From NCBI RefSeq assembly GCF_000315625.1, contig NW_005434614.1, forward strand, positions 200,824-239,561: a DNA stretch of 38,738 nt, read 5' to 3'. Position 1 is the first letter of the stretch; each line of letters starts with the position of its first letter. This DNA comes from Guillardia theta CCMP2712 (Eukaryota; Cryptophyceae; Pyrenomonadales; Geminigeraceae). Below the pieces are notes generated by a model. It was given only the letters and a program-made list of their open reading frames with translations. It did no database searches and had not been told where the DNA came from. Positions 8,871 to 23,926 of the stretch are shown here, piece by piece. The position numbers and the translations under genes were made by a program.

Positions 8871-11800
8871 ATGCGACGACGCCCTGCCTCTGCGGTTGAG
8901 AGGAGGATGGACGTGGAGGGACACGCGAGGCAGTCAGAGGGCGCGAGGAGAAGGCCGGCATCGGCAGTGCCAGCAGCTAAGAGCGAGGCTCCTCCTCCTC
9001 GAGGGTCAGCGAGACAGCGAGCGACACGTCCAGCGTCAGCCACCTTCTCGACCAGGACCCCTGACTTCATGGACCCTCCCTCCTCCCTCCCCCTTCGCCC
9101 AGCCTCCGCCTTTCGATTCTCGTCGAGGGAGGAGGCGCGAGGGGGGAGGAGGAGGCCGTCCTCTAGCCTGACGAGCTATCGCAAGGACCCAGCATGGGAG
9201 GCGATGGAGGCGAAAGAGGGCGGGCAGAGCTTCGCCTACACTCCCTTCTTCGACACGGTCGATGCGGAGGTCAAGAGCAAGATCGCTGACGGCAGCAACG
9301 CCCTCAGGCTCAAGATTCAGAGCGCCATGGCCAACCTTTACATGAGCAGAGACGAGCCGGAGGCGAGCACCGACGACCTCGTGTACCAGGACCTGACCAA
9401 GGAGATGACGCGGGACCTGCTGATAGCTCAGCTAGAGGACGAGATCCGGTACCTCCAGCTCGTCCAGACAGACCTCGAGCGCGAGAGAGTCGAAAGCCTG
9501 CAGGAGTTGCGAGCTCACAAGTGGAGGCTCTCGCACAAGCTGAGCAAGGTGGAGAAGCTCAACGTGTTCCTGCGGGAGACCATGATAACAGGCACCTTCG
9601 AGCCCACCAAGATGGATGAGATCGATCAGCACGCTGTCACGAGCTCTCATGACGGGCCCATCCCGCGCACCCTCCTGCTCCACGACGCCATCAACAAGAA
9701 CAACCCGAACAAGCAGACCTTTCACCGCATCATCAACCCAACGCCCCTCCCCCTCTCCCTCTCCTCCCACACGCCCTTGCTCAACCTCTGGATCGCCTAT
9801 GTCCCTGACGCCTCCTGCTTGACTCGCGAGACGTCGCTCAGGGCGCAGCTGGTGAAGCTGCAAGGTAGCGAGCTGGACACGATTCAGCACTGGAGGGACC
9901 TGAAGAGGATTCTGAGCTCAGGGGATCATCGGAGAAGGTTGAAGGCGATGGGATGCAGCGGAGTGATGGAGTTGATGACGAAGAAGGGGAAGCAACACAA
10001 GATGCACGCGAGCCTGTCGATGGAGATGTTGAAGAAGCACGCGGACAAGTCGAATCCTCTTGTGATCTCAGACAAGGCAAGTCAGCTGTCAGACGAGCAA
10101 ACAGAGGAGAAGATTCACAACATGACTATCCTGACGGCGAAGTTGACGGAGAAGAATGGAGAGGGCAAGCTGCCGGCTGATGAGGAGGATGATCCAACGA
10201 CCTTCGACGCAGTGCTGATGGAGCTGAACAATCAAAGCAGCAGGAATGCGGAGGCAGCGGCGGAGCACGCTGCTGAGGACGTGGCGGAAGGAGAGAACAG
10301 GGAGGGGCAGAACGCGGGGGTTGAGGGTCAGGGCTCGATAGATCTTTCTCTCTTCAAGGAGATCTTACAGAGCAAGGAGGGAGAGAAAGGCGGTGCCGTA
10401 GTGGTTCAAAAGCACAAAGACACTCGGCGAAGACAGACAGTACAGCAGCAGGTGCAGAGGTTGCTCCGGGGGCAGGAGGCTCTCAGCAAGTTCCAGGAGG
10501 TGGTGGCGTCGCTGGACCTGCAGACAAGGCTGGACATGATCGAGGAGGTGGCGAGCAACCTGGTGGGGGTGGGGATGGTGATCAGACTGATGGACGCCAT
10601 GAGGAGGATAGTTCATGACTCTGGGGTCGACGAGACCCTCGTGCTTCTCAACCTCCAGCAGGCGATTATGCAGCTCGTGCACGCGGGGCACGTGCGGATG
10701 TGGCTGACGGACGAGAGGAACAGCAAGATATGGGAGTGGACGGCCAGCAACCCGGAGGGCCAGCAGCAGCGAAGCTTCACCAACGCAGAGGTAGCGAGCG
10801 GGGAGGAGAGCGTGCACGTGAGGAAGCGACAAGTGAAGCCCGGGATTGCTGCTGACGTGGCGAGGACGGGGATGGGAATCAACATTCCGTTCCCGGCCGT
10901 TCAGTCCAAGTCGTTCAGCATCGAGGTGGACAGACTGCAGGGGGAGAACGCGAGGACGATCATGTGCGAGCCCATCCGGCACGGGGGCCAAGTGGTTGCG
11001 GTGATCCAGTGCTACAACAAGGTCTCGCCATCAGGGGAGGAGCCGTTCACGCGAGTTGACGAGCTGCTGGTGCGCAGCATCGGGGAGCTTGCGGGGGGTC
11101 TCATCCACAAGTGCTCCCAGCTCAAGACCCTGCTGGAGGCGTCCAGGAAGGCTCTGCACGTGTCCTCGCTGACGCGGCACTACCCGTTCAACTACCAGGA
11201 CCTCTTCCTCCTCGCCCACGCATACACGCGCGACATGATGGAGAGAGTTGAAGCGACGCACTGCCAGCTCTACGTCTCCTCCGTCCTGGACAACAACCGC
11301 AAGTTCCTGTGGTCCTTCTCTCCTGCTGGACTCGGCGAGCCCCTCGTGATCCCTCATGGCGTCGGCGTCGCGGGTTGGGTGGCAGAGCACGAGGAGGCGG
11401 TGAGGTCAGAGGACGTGCGAGCAGATCCGAGGTTTGCAGAGGAGGTCGACTTCGTGTACTTGAGCCTAAAGAAGCACAAGGAGGAGGGGGAGGAGGGGAA
11501 GGAGGAGACCCACGGGCTGCTGGCGCTGCCCTTGTTCAACCTCGACGGGTCGCTGCTGGGGGTCTGCAGCTTCATAGACAAGAAGGGGGGAGGGACGTTC
11601 ACGGAGATGGACGAGCAGGTGACGCGAGTGAGCAAGCGAATGATGGAGATCGTCGTCAACACCTCCCTCGCCAACCACTCCCACTTCTTCGCGCAGGAGA
11701 CGGTCTTCGAGGCGCTCTTCCAGCTCAAGCGCCTCACTGAGTGCGATCGCGCCATGCTGATGGTGAGCGAGACGAAGCGATCAAGCCGGATGAGGAAGAA

Positions 11801-12173
11801 GCAGCTGCGGCTGGCGGCTCACTCTGACTCATTCATCTACGAGAGGAAGGAGCAGAGCCTGAGCCTCCCCATCGCCGACGGTCTCTTCGGCTACGTAGCT
11901 CGCACTGGCTTTGACATCGTCATCCCAGACGCCCAGGTGGACCCGCGCTTCAACCGCCTGCTGGACAGGCAGCTGGACTACAGCACGACCTCGCTCATGT
12001 GCATCCCCGTTCCTCACCATGACAGCGAGGAGAGCATCCTCGGCGTCCTCGTGCTCTCCAACAAGTCCAACGCCCGCGCCTTCACCCCCATGGACATCGC
12101 GGCTGCGCACGTGATGCGCCGCTGCATCTCCTACTTGTACTCCAACTCCATCAAAGATAAACCGACGGGATGA
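8871..12173 (+). CDS. Triple GAF-domain protein with N-terminal RPASA motifs
   Basis: One uninterrupted frame of 1100 residues from the ATG at 8871. The frame stays open upstream, but that stretch is pyrimidine-repeat translation, so 8871 is preferred. The N-terminus holds four RPASA motifs (residues 4-8, 28-32, 53-57, 76-80) in an Arg/Ser-rich disordered region. A coiled coil follows at about 175-240 (DEIRYLQLVQTDLERERVES). The C-terminal half has three tandem GAF domains, roughly 585-750, 775-930 and 943-1095, with typical signatures: VVAVIQCYNK, VGVAGWVAEHEEAVRSED with LLGVCSFIDKK, and DGLFGYVARTGFDIVIPDA with ILGVLVLSNK. GAF domains are small-molecule or dimerisation modules, as in phosphodiesterases, but no catalytic phosphodiesterase, cyclase or kinase domain follows. 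RPxSA motifs are common in flagellar proteins, so a ciliary sensor or scaffold is possible. The segment near residues 285-330 reads oddly and could be an unspliced in-frame intron. Confidence 0.85.
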   Translation: MRRRPASAVERRMDVEGHARQSEGARRRPASAVPAAKSEAPPPRGSARQRATRPASATFSTRTPDFMDPPSSLPLRPASAFRFSSREEARGGRRRPSSSLTSYRKDPAWEAMEAKEGGQSFAYTPFFDTVDAEVKSKIADGSNALRLKIQSAMANLYMSRDEPEASTDDLVYQDLTKEMTRDLLIAQLEDEIRYLQLVQTDLERERVESLQELRAHKWRLSHKLSKVEKLNVFLRETMITGTFEPTKMDEIDQHAVTSSHDGPIPRTLLLHDAINKNNPNKQTFHRIINPTPLPLSLSSHTPLLNLWIAYVPDASCLTRETSLRAQLVKLQGSELDTIQHWRDLKRILSSGDHRRRLKAMGCSGVMELMTKKGKQHKMHASLSMEMLKKHADKSNPLVISDKASQLSDEQTEEKIHNMTILTAKLTEKNGEGKLPADEEDDPTTFDAVLMELNNQSSRNAEAAAEHAAEDVAEGENREGQNAGVEGQGSIDLSLFKEILQSKEGEKGGAVVVQKHKDTRRRQTVQQQVQRLLRGQEALSKFQEVVASLDLQTRLDMIEEVASNLVGVGMVIRLMDAMRRIVHDSGVDETLVLLNLQQAIMQLVHAGHVRMWLTDERNSKIWEWTASNPEGQQQRSFTNAEVASGEESVHVRKRQVKPGIAADVARTGMGINIPFPAVQSKSFSIEVDRLQGENARTIMCEPIRHGGQVVAVIQCYNKVSPSGEEPFTRVDELLVRSIGELAGGLIHKCSQLKTLLEASRKALHVSSLTRHYPFNYQDLFLLAHAYTRDMMERVEATHCQLYVSSVLDNNRKFLWSFSPAGLGEPLVIPHGVGVAGWVAEHEEAVRSEDVRADPRFAEEVDFVYLSLKKHKEEGEEGKEETHGLLALPLFNLDGSLLGVCSFIDKKGGGTFTEMDEQVTRVSKRMMEIVVNTSLANHSHFFAQETVFEALFQLKRLTECDRAMLMVSETKRSSRMRKKQLRLAAHSDSFIYERKEQSLSLPIADGLFGYVARTGFDIVIPDAQVDPRFNRLLDRQLDYSTTSLMCIPVPHHDSEESILGVLVLSNKSNARAFTPMDIAAAHVMRRCISYLYSNSIKDKPTG

Positions 12174-12485
12174 TGGTCAAGCGCAGCAGAGGAGGAGGAG
12201 GAGGGGAGGAGGAGAGGAGGAGGAGGAGGCGAAAGGCTTTAAAAGTTTGAGTTCTTGCCGATCTTGTCCAGAAGACGCGAATATCTGAGCAGACAAGTTG
12301 AGACGAGACGGCAATACATGTCATTTAGGATACCTCTCCTGCAAGCCCCCAGCTGTAGTCCAGCTGCTGCTCTGATCTTTCAAGAAGGTGTTTGAAAACT
12401 AGCAGACGATCAGAGCTGATATCGCAGGGTGTCAAAGTTTGAACCCGATCAGGTCGCGGACGATGAGCCAAGCTTGACAAGTTTG
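12174..12485. other. Convergent intergenic region, GGA-rich
   Basis: This gap separates the stop codons of the GAF gene and the coiled-coil gene. A GGA-rich polypurine tract spans about 12187-12230. No coding signal is seen; it is presumably shared 3' flank. Confidence 0.5.
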
Positions 12486-14308
12486 TCATGACTGGAAGGT
12501 GACGGTTGACCGGCTTGATGTCTTCATCTGTCCCATGATGACCGACCAGGCTGAAGCTGGAAGAGAGAAAGAATGGAGGAGGGAGGAGAAGCAGGAGAAG
12601 AGGAGCGAGAAAGAGGAGGATAGGCAGGAGAGACCTGGTGGTGCTGACATCATGCGATTGAGCTCATCGATGTCCTACGGAAAGAGACGATCAAGGCATG
12701 CCAGTCAGAAAGCAGGGCGCACCTGCATGAGCAGAGAGACGTCGCTCTTGAGCTCGTCGGATTCTTTCTTCAGGCTCTGGTTTTCTTGCAGGACGGATTC
12801 AAGTTTCCGACTGAGCTCGTCCTTGTCGGATTTGAGTTGCGAGTATTTCTTGTTTCTCTCCAACAACTGGGCATCATTGGTATCGGATCATTGGTATCGC
12901 CTCCAGCACGACACGAGGCACCTCAAACTGAAGGTTTTGTAAGTCCCGCTGGTACTGCCTGTCAAGGATTTGTCTGATAGCTCCTGGTTAAATGATTTTA
13001 ACATGAGAACATGTCATTCACTGTTGATAGTAAAAATCTTCCGGCGACCTTGACGTCTGAAAAGCTGTCCCAAACTGCGACTTTAACACGCGATCATCTT
13101 CCTTTCAAGTCATCGAGCACGTAAACAAATTCACTACCTGCATCTGAGCCTGCAATCGATCGTTTGCGACGTTGTATCCCTTGGAATGCATATCAGTTGT
13201 AGGAGTGTAAGCAGTAGGATTCACCTTCAACTCCGCGTTCTCTTGCTTCAAACGATCTCGTTCTTGCACAACCTCCTCAAACTTTGCCCGCTCTTGATCT
13301 CGTTTCCTGACAAGTTTGTCGTACTTGACAAGGTCATCAGATGTTGCTCGGCTCCACAACAGGCTCACTTTTCTCTGAATCTTTTCTAGAACACTCGGAT
13401 CGAGCCGAGAGCTCCCAACGTTCTCCAGCTTTCCCTCCAGGAGCTGAATCTTCTTCACCAGCAGCTGTTGCTCCTCGTCCTTCAACCTCAACTCTTCGCG
13501 CAGGTGCATGACCTGCTGCAAGTCAGGCAACTACCTTCATCCTCATCCTCTCCTACAAGCTCGTCGTCACGACTTCTCCTCGCCCGATCGTCTCTGCCAT
13601 CGTGATGATCGTAGCCGTGCAGGTCTGAGGGAGGCAGGTAAACCCACGAGCAACGGCAGGTGAAGTCAACTTTGACTGGAGACCGACTGCTCCTCTTCGT
13701 ATTGCTGAACGAAACGTCTGTCAGGCTCCAGCACCACGTCAAAGACAAAGTCTTGGGGGTCGCGTGAAAACTGAAGCTCCTGCAACTTACATCAGCGACA
13801 GAGTCTCCTCTCCTGATGCTATTAGCTTTCTGCCCCTTCTAACTCTCCTCTCCTCTCCTCTCCTCTCCTCTCCTCTCCTTCTCCACCCTCTCCTCTCTTC
13901 AGGCACTCACGATCGGCTCGTCGGCGGCGAAGTCTGAGAACAGCATCTTCAGCTGCTCAAGGCTGAGAACGTCGATGCTGCGACCAAAGACGCCTTCAAG
14001 AACATCCCCCACGTCGATCTGACAGCTGATGTGAACATGCCGCCTGCTGTTCTCTACTCCCTCCCCTCCACCCCTTCCCCCCCACCCCCCTTTGCTCTCC
14101 TCCTCCTCCTCCTTCCTACCTCCCTCGAACGCTGCGCAGGAGATCCGTCCAAGAGCGAGCTGACAACAAACATACGCCTGCTCCCTGTCAAAGAGCTATG
14201 CTCCTCGTCCTTGTCCTCGTCCTCGTCCTCGTCCTCGTCTCTGTTCCTCTTCATCTCCTCCACCACCACCAGCCCCATCCCGACATGCTCCCCTCGCCGT
14301 TGCGGCAT
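12486..14308 (-). CDS. Coiled-coil protein, probably cytoskeletal
   Basis: Family not recognised. Ten exons on the complement (14308-14120, 14018-13911, 13779-13677, 13624-13557, 13515-13138, 13080-13022, 12958-12922, 12866-12723, 12674-12635, 12556-12486) close in phase to 398 residues. Most introns are 40-60 nt with good donors (GTAGGA, GTGAGT, GTAGTG, GTGCGC); the second, 131 nt, carries a TCTCC repeat. The N-terminal 60 residues hold an acidic Glu-Asp run. Residues about 64-130 look globular (VGDVLEGVFGRSIDVLSLEQ, DPQDFVFDVVLEPDRRFVQQ). The rest is a long coiled coil (HLREELRLKDEEQQLLVKKI, QNLQFELLERNKKYSQLKSD, ESVLQENQSLKKESDELKSD) with a short Ser/Thr-rich tail. Architecture suggests a centrosomal, basal-body or motor-linked scaffold; this is inference only. 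The acceptor at 13515 could instead fall 3 nt downstream. Confidence 0.72.
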
Positions 14309-14437
14309 TAGGACGTCAGTCAAGTTGACGAGGGAAAAAAAAAACTGGATCAACTTTGATAGAATGGTAAAACATGTGCGAGCATACAAACTCGCGTATT
14401 ATAAAACATATGTACATCTAGCTACAAAAATCAACAT

Positions 14438-14476
14438 TCCTCCTCCTCCTCCTCCTCCTCCTCCTCCTCCTCCTCC
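14438..14476. repeat. (CTC)n microsatellite
   Basis: About thirteen CTC units immediately downstream of the glycosyltransferase stop codon at 14491, in the 3' flank of that gene. Confidence 0.9.
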
Positions 14477-14490
14477 TTCCCTCTTGGCTC

Positions 14491-17400
14491 TCACAGTCTT
14501 GTGCCAGACAGCACGCGACCTCCTGAGATGAGCCCCATGGCCTTGGAGACGTTGAGCACCTGAGCCTTCTTCCAGCACTCGAAGGAGCTGCTGACCCACG
14601 TGAAGCCGACGCAGGCGCTGTCAATACTACACTCATGGCAACAGCTTCGCACGCTGTGACGAGTGTGAGGAACGAGAGGAGGGAGGAGGAGAGAGCAAAG
14701 CTTACCTGTAGGCTACGGTGTAACTGCCGATGTCCCTCCCCTTGAGGTCCGTGTTGTGCTTGACCTTGAAGAATGCGCCAGAGCAAAACCAGTTGGACTG
14801 GAGTGAAGGTTGAAAGATTTCAGTGAAATATGTGGGAACAATCTTGAAGAAAGACAACAATCATCATCTCATCATAACAACAACACTTTCATCATCATCA
14901 TCATCATCTTCTTCTTCTTCAGCATCAGCATTGCCATCACCTTCTCTTTTTGCTTGCTGTTCATTGGTAACATGCTGGTCAAATTTGCGCGTAGAGCCGC
15001 TTCTTGTGCCGCTTCTTCTTCGCTACGATGGAGAGTCTTAGAGATAAGGCTCTGCTTGAACGCGACAGCTGGACCCGCAGCCTGAGCCTGCAGCTGCAGA
15101 AATTCCTGCGTGATAGACTGCTGGGCCTGAGCTGAAGGCTGCTGGGGCATGGCAAGCTGCTGGGCCTGAGCTGAAGGCTGCTGGGGCATGGCGAGCTGCT
15201 GAGCCTGAGCTGAAGGCTGCTGGGGCATGGCGAGCTGCTGAGCCTGAGCTGAAGGCTGCTGGAGCATGACGGGCTGCTGGGCCTGAGCTGAAGGCTGCTG
15301 GGGCATGGCGGGCTGCTGGGCCTGAGCTGAAGGCTGCTGGGGCATGACGGGCTGCTGGGCCTGAGCTGAAGGCTGCTGGGGCATGACGGGCTGCTGAGCC
15401 TGAGCTGAAGGCTGCTGGGGCATGACGGGCTGCTGGGCCTGAGCTGAAGGCTGCTGGGGCATGACGGGCTGCTGGGCCTGAGCTGAAGGCTGCTGGGGCA
15501 TGACGGGCTGCTGGGCCTGAGCTTGAGGTTGGTTATTCACTTGCAGGCTCAGTCCGGTCCTGACAAATGCCGATCTCGCTCGCATCAGCGAGAACTCAAC
15601 AGGCTTGCAGCTGATGGTGTCGTCTTGGAGGAACCACAAGCCGTTCTGCTTGGCATACGCCAGCCTGACCTCGAGGGAGAGGGAAGACAGAAAGTCGATG
15701 ACGACAGGGATGACTTGTTTGCAAGTCCCGCCCAACTCCCACTGGAGGCCGAGGAACCATCGGCCCGATCGAAACCTGCAGGGATCAAGCGGCTGCGAGA
15801 CGACGAGCCGTTCTTTCTCCATCTCCTGCGTCATCGACTGGTAGAGGTCGAGCAAGACGTCCGAAGCAGCGTCGGTCACTGTGCCCGCGATAGTCTCGTT
15901 CATCCCCCTCAAAACTCTCTTCCAGAAACACTTGGAGCCGTCTGACGAGTGTACCAGCACAAAGTCCAACCCCTTTCGCGATCGCCGATCCTCCAGGCTC
16001 ACCATAGTGGCAGCAGACTGCACGAGCTCGTGGTCCCGAAGAGGGCTGCTGAGCCAGCCCATGTCGGGGGAGGTCAGCAAGACCTTGGGATGCAGGGAGA
16101 GCGCGGCGACGAGGAGCTTGATGCGAAAGACCAGATGGCTTTGCTCAGCTGCCTCCTGGCTCCTCCCCCTCCCGTCAAACTCCGGGTGTGAGAGTACGAG
16201 AATATTCAAGCGTTTGCCGTAGGCCGAGACTCTGGTAGCTGACTCATGGCTGGAAAGAACAAGCAGAGTCCTCTCGTGCACTCCCACCATCTCGAGGGTG
16301 TTGCATACCCAGGAGAGGAGAAAGATGACGTGAGAGTCCGGGACCACCAGCAGGATCAGAATGTCTTTGGGCATGAAGAGAACCTTGCTAGCAAGCCGTC
16401 GCTTCACTTCATCGTCTTCCTGCAAGGCGCTGCAGTAGGCTGGGACGACGAGTTGCGGCGATGAAGATGCCGATGGGTCTGGCACAGCATGGAAAGCAGG
16501 GGAGCCTGCCATTTGGCTTGCAAGTGGAGCAGCGAACTGCTGCGGAGGGAAGGGAGAGGCTTGAGAGAGGATGACGGGAGGTTGCAAGGAGGCCACCTGA
16601 GGCTGATAGAAAGCGCTTCCCCCTTGGAAGTAGTCTCGATTGGCCGGCATTCTCACATTTGCTCCTCCTGCAAGTCCCCCCCCCTGCTTCTCCATCTTCT
16701 CCTCGTATGCGTGAAGGTTCTTGGTGTACTGAAAGTTTACCATAGACGCCCTCGCAGCTCCTTCCTCCTTCACCTCATGCCCATCCCAGTCAAGAGCTGG
16801 GATGACATCCGGCCATACTGTCAACCGCGAGTCCCAGCTTGTTAGAAGCTGGAAGTCCTTTCCTCCCGCAACCTCATAGTGGAGCCCAGCCTCCCTCCAG
16901 TTGGCGACGAGCGTCTTCTCGTTGAAGAGCCAGGGGTACACGCAGTAGAGGCCTCGCTCGTGCATGAAGCGAATGTGCCACATCTCCCATATCGTCTCCG
17001 CTCGTCCTGTCTCGAGGAACGACAGGTACCACACGCTCGGTTGGATCCCCTCCACCACAGGCAGGAACCCTTGTACCCCCCGCACCTTCTCGTACCAGAT
17101 CCTGAACTCTCTCCATACCCTGGGCTTCGGCGAGTAGCTCCAGGTACCCATCAGCTTGTACTTGAACACCGTGAACGTGTTGGGGATCGTGTTCCCCATC
17201 AGCCCCTCCTCCCTCGGGTCAGAGGCTCGCAGCTGAGCTCGCATGCCGCTGAAGCCTGCGACCGAATGATCCTTGGCGAACCGCTTGTGAGCGGCGAGGA
17301 ACCAGCGAGCGAAGAAGGGGGAGACTTCAAGGTCATCTTCGAGGAAGATCGGGATCTTGTTCGAGTCGTGCGAGGACGGCTGCCAAGATTCGATCCAGTT

Positions 17401-18393
17401 CCCCATGATGCCGACGTGCGTCGACCACTGATGGAGCTCCTTGATACCCCAAGGCCAGTCCAAGCTCTCCACCACATAAGCGGTCTGCTGGTCAGGAGGC
17501 TGTCCGGGAAGTCGGTCTTGATGGACGTGAAGGTCGGCTCGTATCCCGTCGTAGTAGGCTGATCGCAGAGACTGCAAGAGCCTGGCGAGCGACTGAGGTC
17601 TGTTGCACGTCAACACGATGAGACGAAACCGGTAATCCGCATACGTATTCTTCATCTCCGGCAAGACAACCAGCGCTTGTCCGCTGCCACCTGAGCTCCC
17701 TGCAGTTGAGCCAATGGTATCTTGCGCGACTGGGGGAAAGTTGAGCTGTTGACTCTGAATCTCCATGCGCTTCATCAAGATGTCTTGGTGCTCTCGTGCC
17801 TTCACAGCTTCTGTCGCTACGCTGACACTGGCTGTCGGAACCTCTTTGACAAATGTCACAACATCTTTGACTTGCTCCACGTCTTCCTTGACAGGTCTGG
17901 CATCCTGCGTGATGCTCGGGGAGCTCGCACCTCGTCCATCACTGCCACTCAGCCTGACCTCTCGAGCCACAGGAGGAGAGTTCTTGTCCGTGCTCGTCCG
18001 AGAAACAGCGGCAAGCAGCGAAGCTTGAGAGGCAAGCAGCTCGCCCTTCTTGTGGCTCAGCTCCGCGTTCAACATCTCCCTGCGTAGCTGCTGTAGCAAA
18101 GCGTTCCTCTTCGAAGCTGCTCTACAAGCGTACACAGCAAACAGCGAGAAAGTGACGGTCTGAAGCGTGAGGAAAACAAAGAAAGTTTTCTTGAGCGTCC
18201 ATTCGTCTCTTTTCGTCTTGGAAGAGCATGGGAGGAGAGAAGTCCAAGCTCGACCTCTGCTGACACATGCAGATGGAATCGCCTCTTTGATGATCGCCAG
18301 CACTCCCTCCGCTATCTCCTTCGCCGCCATGATCGTGCTTGAGTCGCCATCTTGCTGCTCCTCTCTCTCCTTTAGTCCTCTCTGCTCGGACAT
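14491..18393 (-). CDS. Type II membrane protein with two glycosyltransferase-like domains, 13-aa repeats and Cys-rich tail
   Basis: Three exons on the complement (18393-14941, 14797-14706, 14617-14491) give 1223 residues. One membrane helix at about 70-92 gives the type II topology of Golgi glycosyltransferases. Domain 1 (about 254-565) starts with FRLIVLTCNRPQSLARLLQS and has a metal-binding-like acidic motif, LEDDLEVSP, at 351-359, as in GT-A transferases of the GNT-I/GT2-like fold. A Pro/Gln linker follows. Domain 2 (about 675-935) resembles the nucleotide-diphospho-sugar transferase fold of GT77 proteins, but where a DxD would be expected it reads TSPDMGWLSSPL (774-785), so it may be inactive or divergent. 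Ten copies of a 13-residue AQAQQxxMPQQPS repeat follow (about 958-1090). The last two exons add about 72 residues with four Cys (SNWFCSGAFFKVK, SACVGFTWVSSSFECW), reminiscent of a PAN/apple-like or other lectin-like module. Substrate is unknown. Confidence 0.8.
15118..15522. repeat. 39-bp coding minisatellite, ten units
   Basis: Tandem 39-bp units inside the glycosyltransferase gene, each encoding AQAQQ(P/L)(V/A)MPQQPS. Unit variants are grouped (five PVMP, one PAMP, one PVML, three LAMP), suggesting local duplication. The unit is a multiple of three, so length changes keep the frame. Confidence 0.95.
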
Positions 18394-19266
<873 letters not shown>

Positions 19267-20088
19267 ATGATTCGACTCGGAGCTCTCACTGCCCTGCTCT
19301 TAACCCTCCTCCCTTACTCTCTCGCCTTCTCCCATGCCGGAGGTTGGAGCTCATTGCGGTCACCATTCAGCAGGAGCGCGAGAGGAGGAGCGAGCAAGCA
19401 TGAGGTGCTTGTTCCGCGTCTTCGATCGCCTCCTCGAGCAGCCTCCTCACTCACCTCTCCCTCCATGTCTGCCGTAGACGCGTCAGCAGCCAACCTGCTT
19501 GCCGAACAGATCTTTGGACAGGTAGGAGGTATCGGAAGTAGAGGGGAGCAGGGTTGAGGAACGGAGTTGGGGTGGCGATGGAAGGGAAGGACGGAGGGAC
19601 GGAGGAGGAGGGAGGAGGAGGAGGGAGGAGGAGGAGGGAGGAGGAGGAGGGAGGAGGAGGAGGGAGGAGGAGGAGGTAACGGAGTCATTGCGCAGGTGGC
19701 GCTGGGAGGGGTTGGTATCATTCTCTCCGGCCTGGTTGGAGTTTTTGTTGTCGCTAGCCTCGTGAACCTGGAGGATGTGGAGGAAGACTTCCAGACTGCT
19801 ATGAACAAGTGATACCTTCTACTGCTCCTGCTCCCCGTTGACGCGTCTTGCCGCAGAAAAAGTGTAGAATCCGAGAAGAAGGATCTTCCTGTTCCTGACA
19901 TTGTCGACCTCGATATCTCATACGACTCCGAGGTAAGCAGCATTAGGAAGAGATGACGAAGGAGGGAGAGATGGGAGGGCACAGAGCGAAAGAGAGGGAG
20001 GCAACATGTGAGGAATGGAACGAGGGAGGAGGATTCGTCTGTTCATGTGATCTGCTGTCAGGTGAATTCCAGCAAGGACGAGAAGTGA
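19267..20088 (+). CDS. Small plastid-targeted single-span membrane protein
   Basis: Four exons, 19267-19521, 19696-19808, 19857-19932 and 20062-20088, close in phase to 156 residues. The N-terminus is a classic signal peptide (MIRLGALTALLLTLLPYSLA) followed directly by Phe and a Ser/Arg-rich, acid-poor stretch of about 45 residues. That is the bipartite signal-plus-transit layout with the Phe rule used by algae with red-derived complex plastids. The mature part has one hydrophobic span (GGVGIILSGLVGVFVVASL, about 88-108) and a Lys/Glu/Asp-rich tail ending VNSSKDEK. I do not recognise the family. Likely location is a plastid membrane, possibly thylakoid, with the charged tail exposed. The first intron (174 nt) holds a GGAGGA repeat; the others are 48 and 129 nt. 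The stop codon is only 77 bp from that of the convergent collagen gene. Confidence 0.8.
19600..19676. repeat. GGAGGA-type polypurine repeat inside an intron
   Basis: Tandem GGAGGAGGAGGGA units fill most of the first intron of the plastid-protein gene and stop about 20 nt before its acceptor. Confidence 0.9.
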
Positions 20089-20165
20089 AGACAATGAAAT
20101 TGGCTAGTGCATGCAAAGATCGAAGAGGTTGAGCGTTGAAGTATTTACAAACAAGTGCCTCCCCC

Positions 20166-23926
<3,761 letters not shown>

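Noticed and set aside
10365-10991. 208-codon complement frame inside the GAF gene
   Set aside because: Antisense shadow of GAF1; His/Pro/Leu-rich composition is typical of reverse-strand reading of GC-rich coding DNA.
15118-15522. Regular 39-bp repeats considered as a CRISPR array
   Set aside because: Units are directly contiguous with no spacers, encode an in-frame 13-residue repeat and lie in a eukaryotic gene.
16879-17562. 227-codon plus-strand frame inside the glycosyltransferase gene
   Set aside because: Antisense shadow of the first catalytic domain; no conserved motif.
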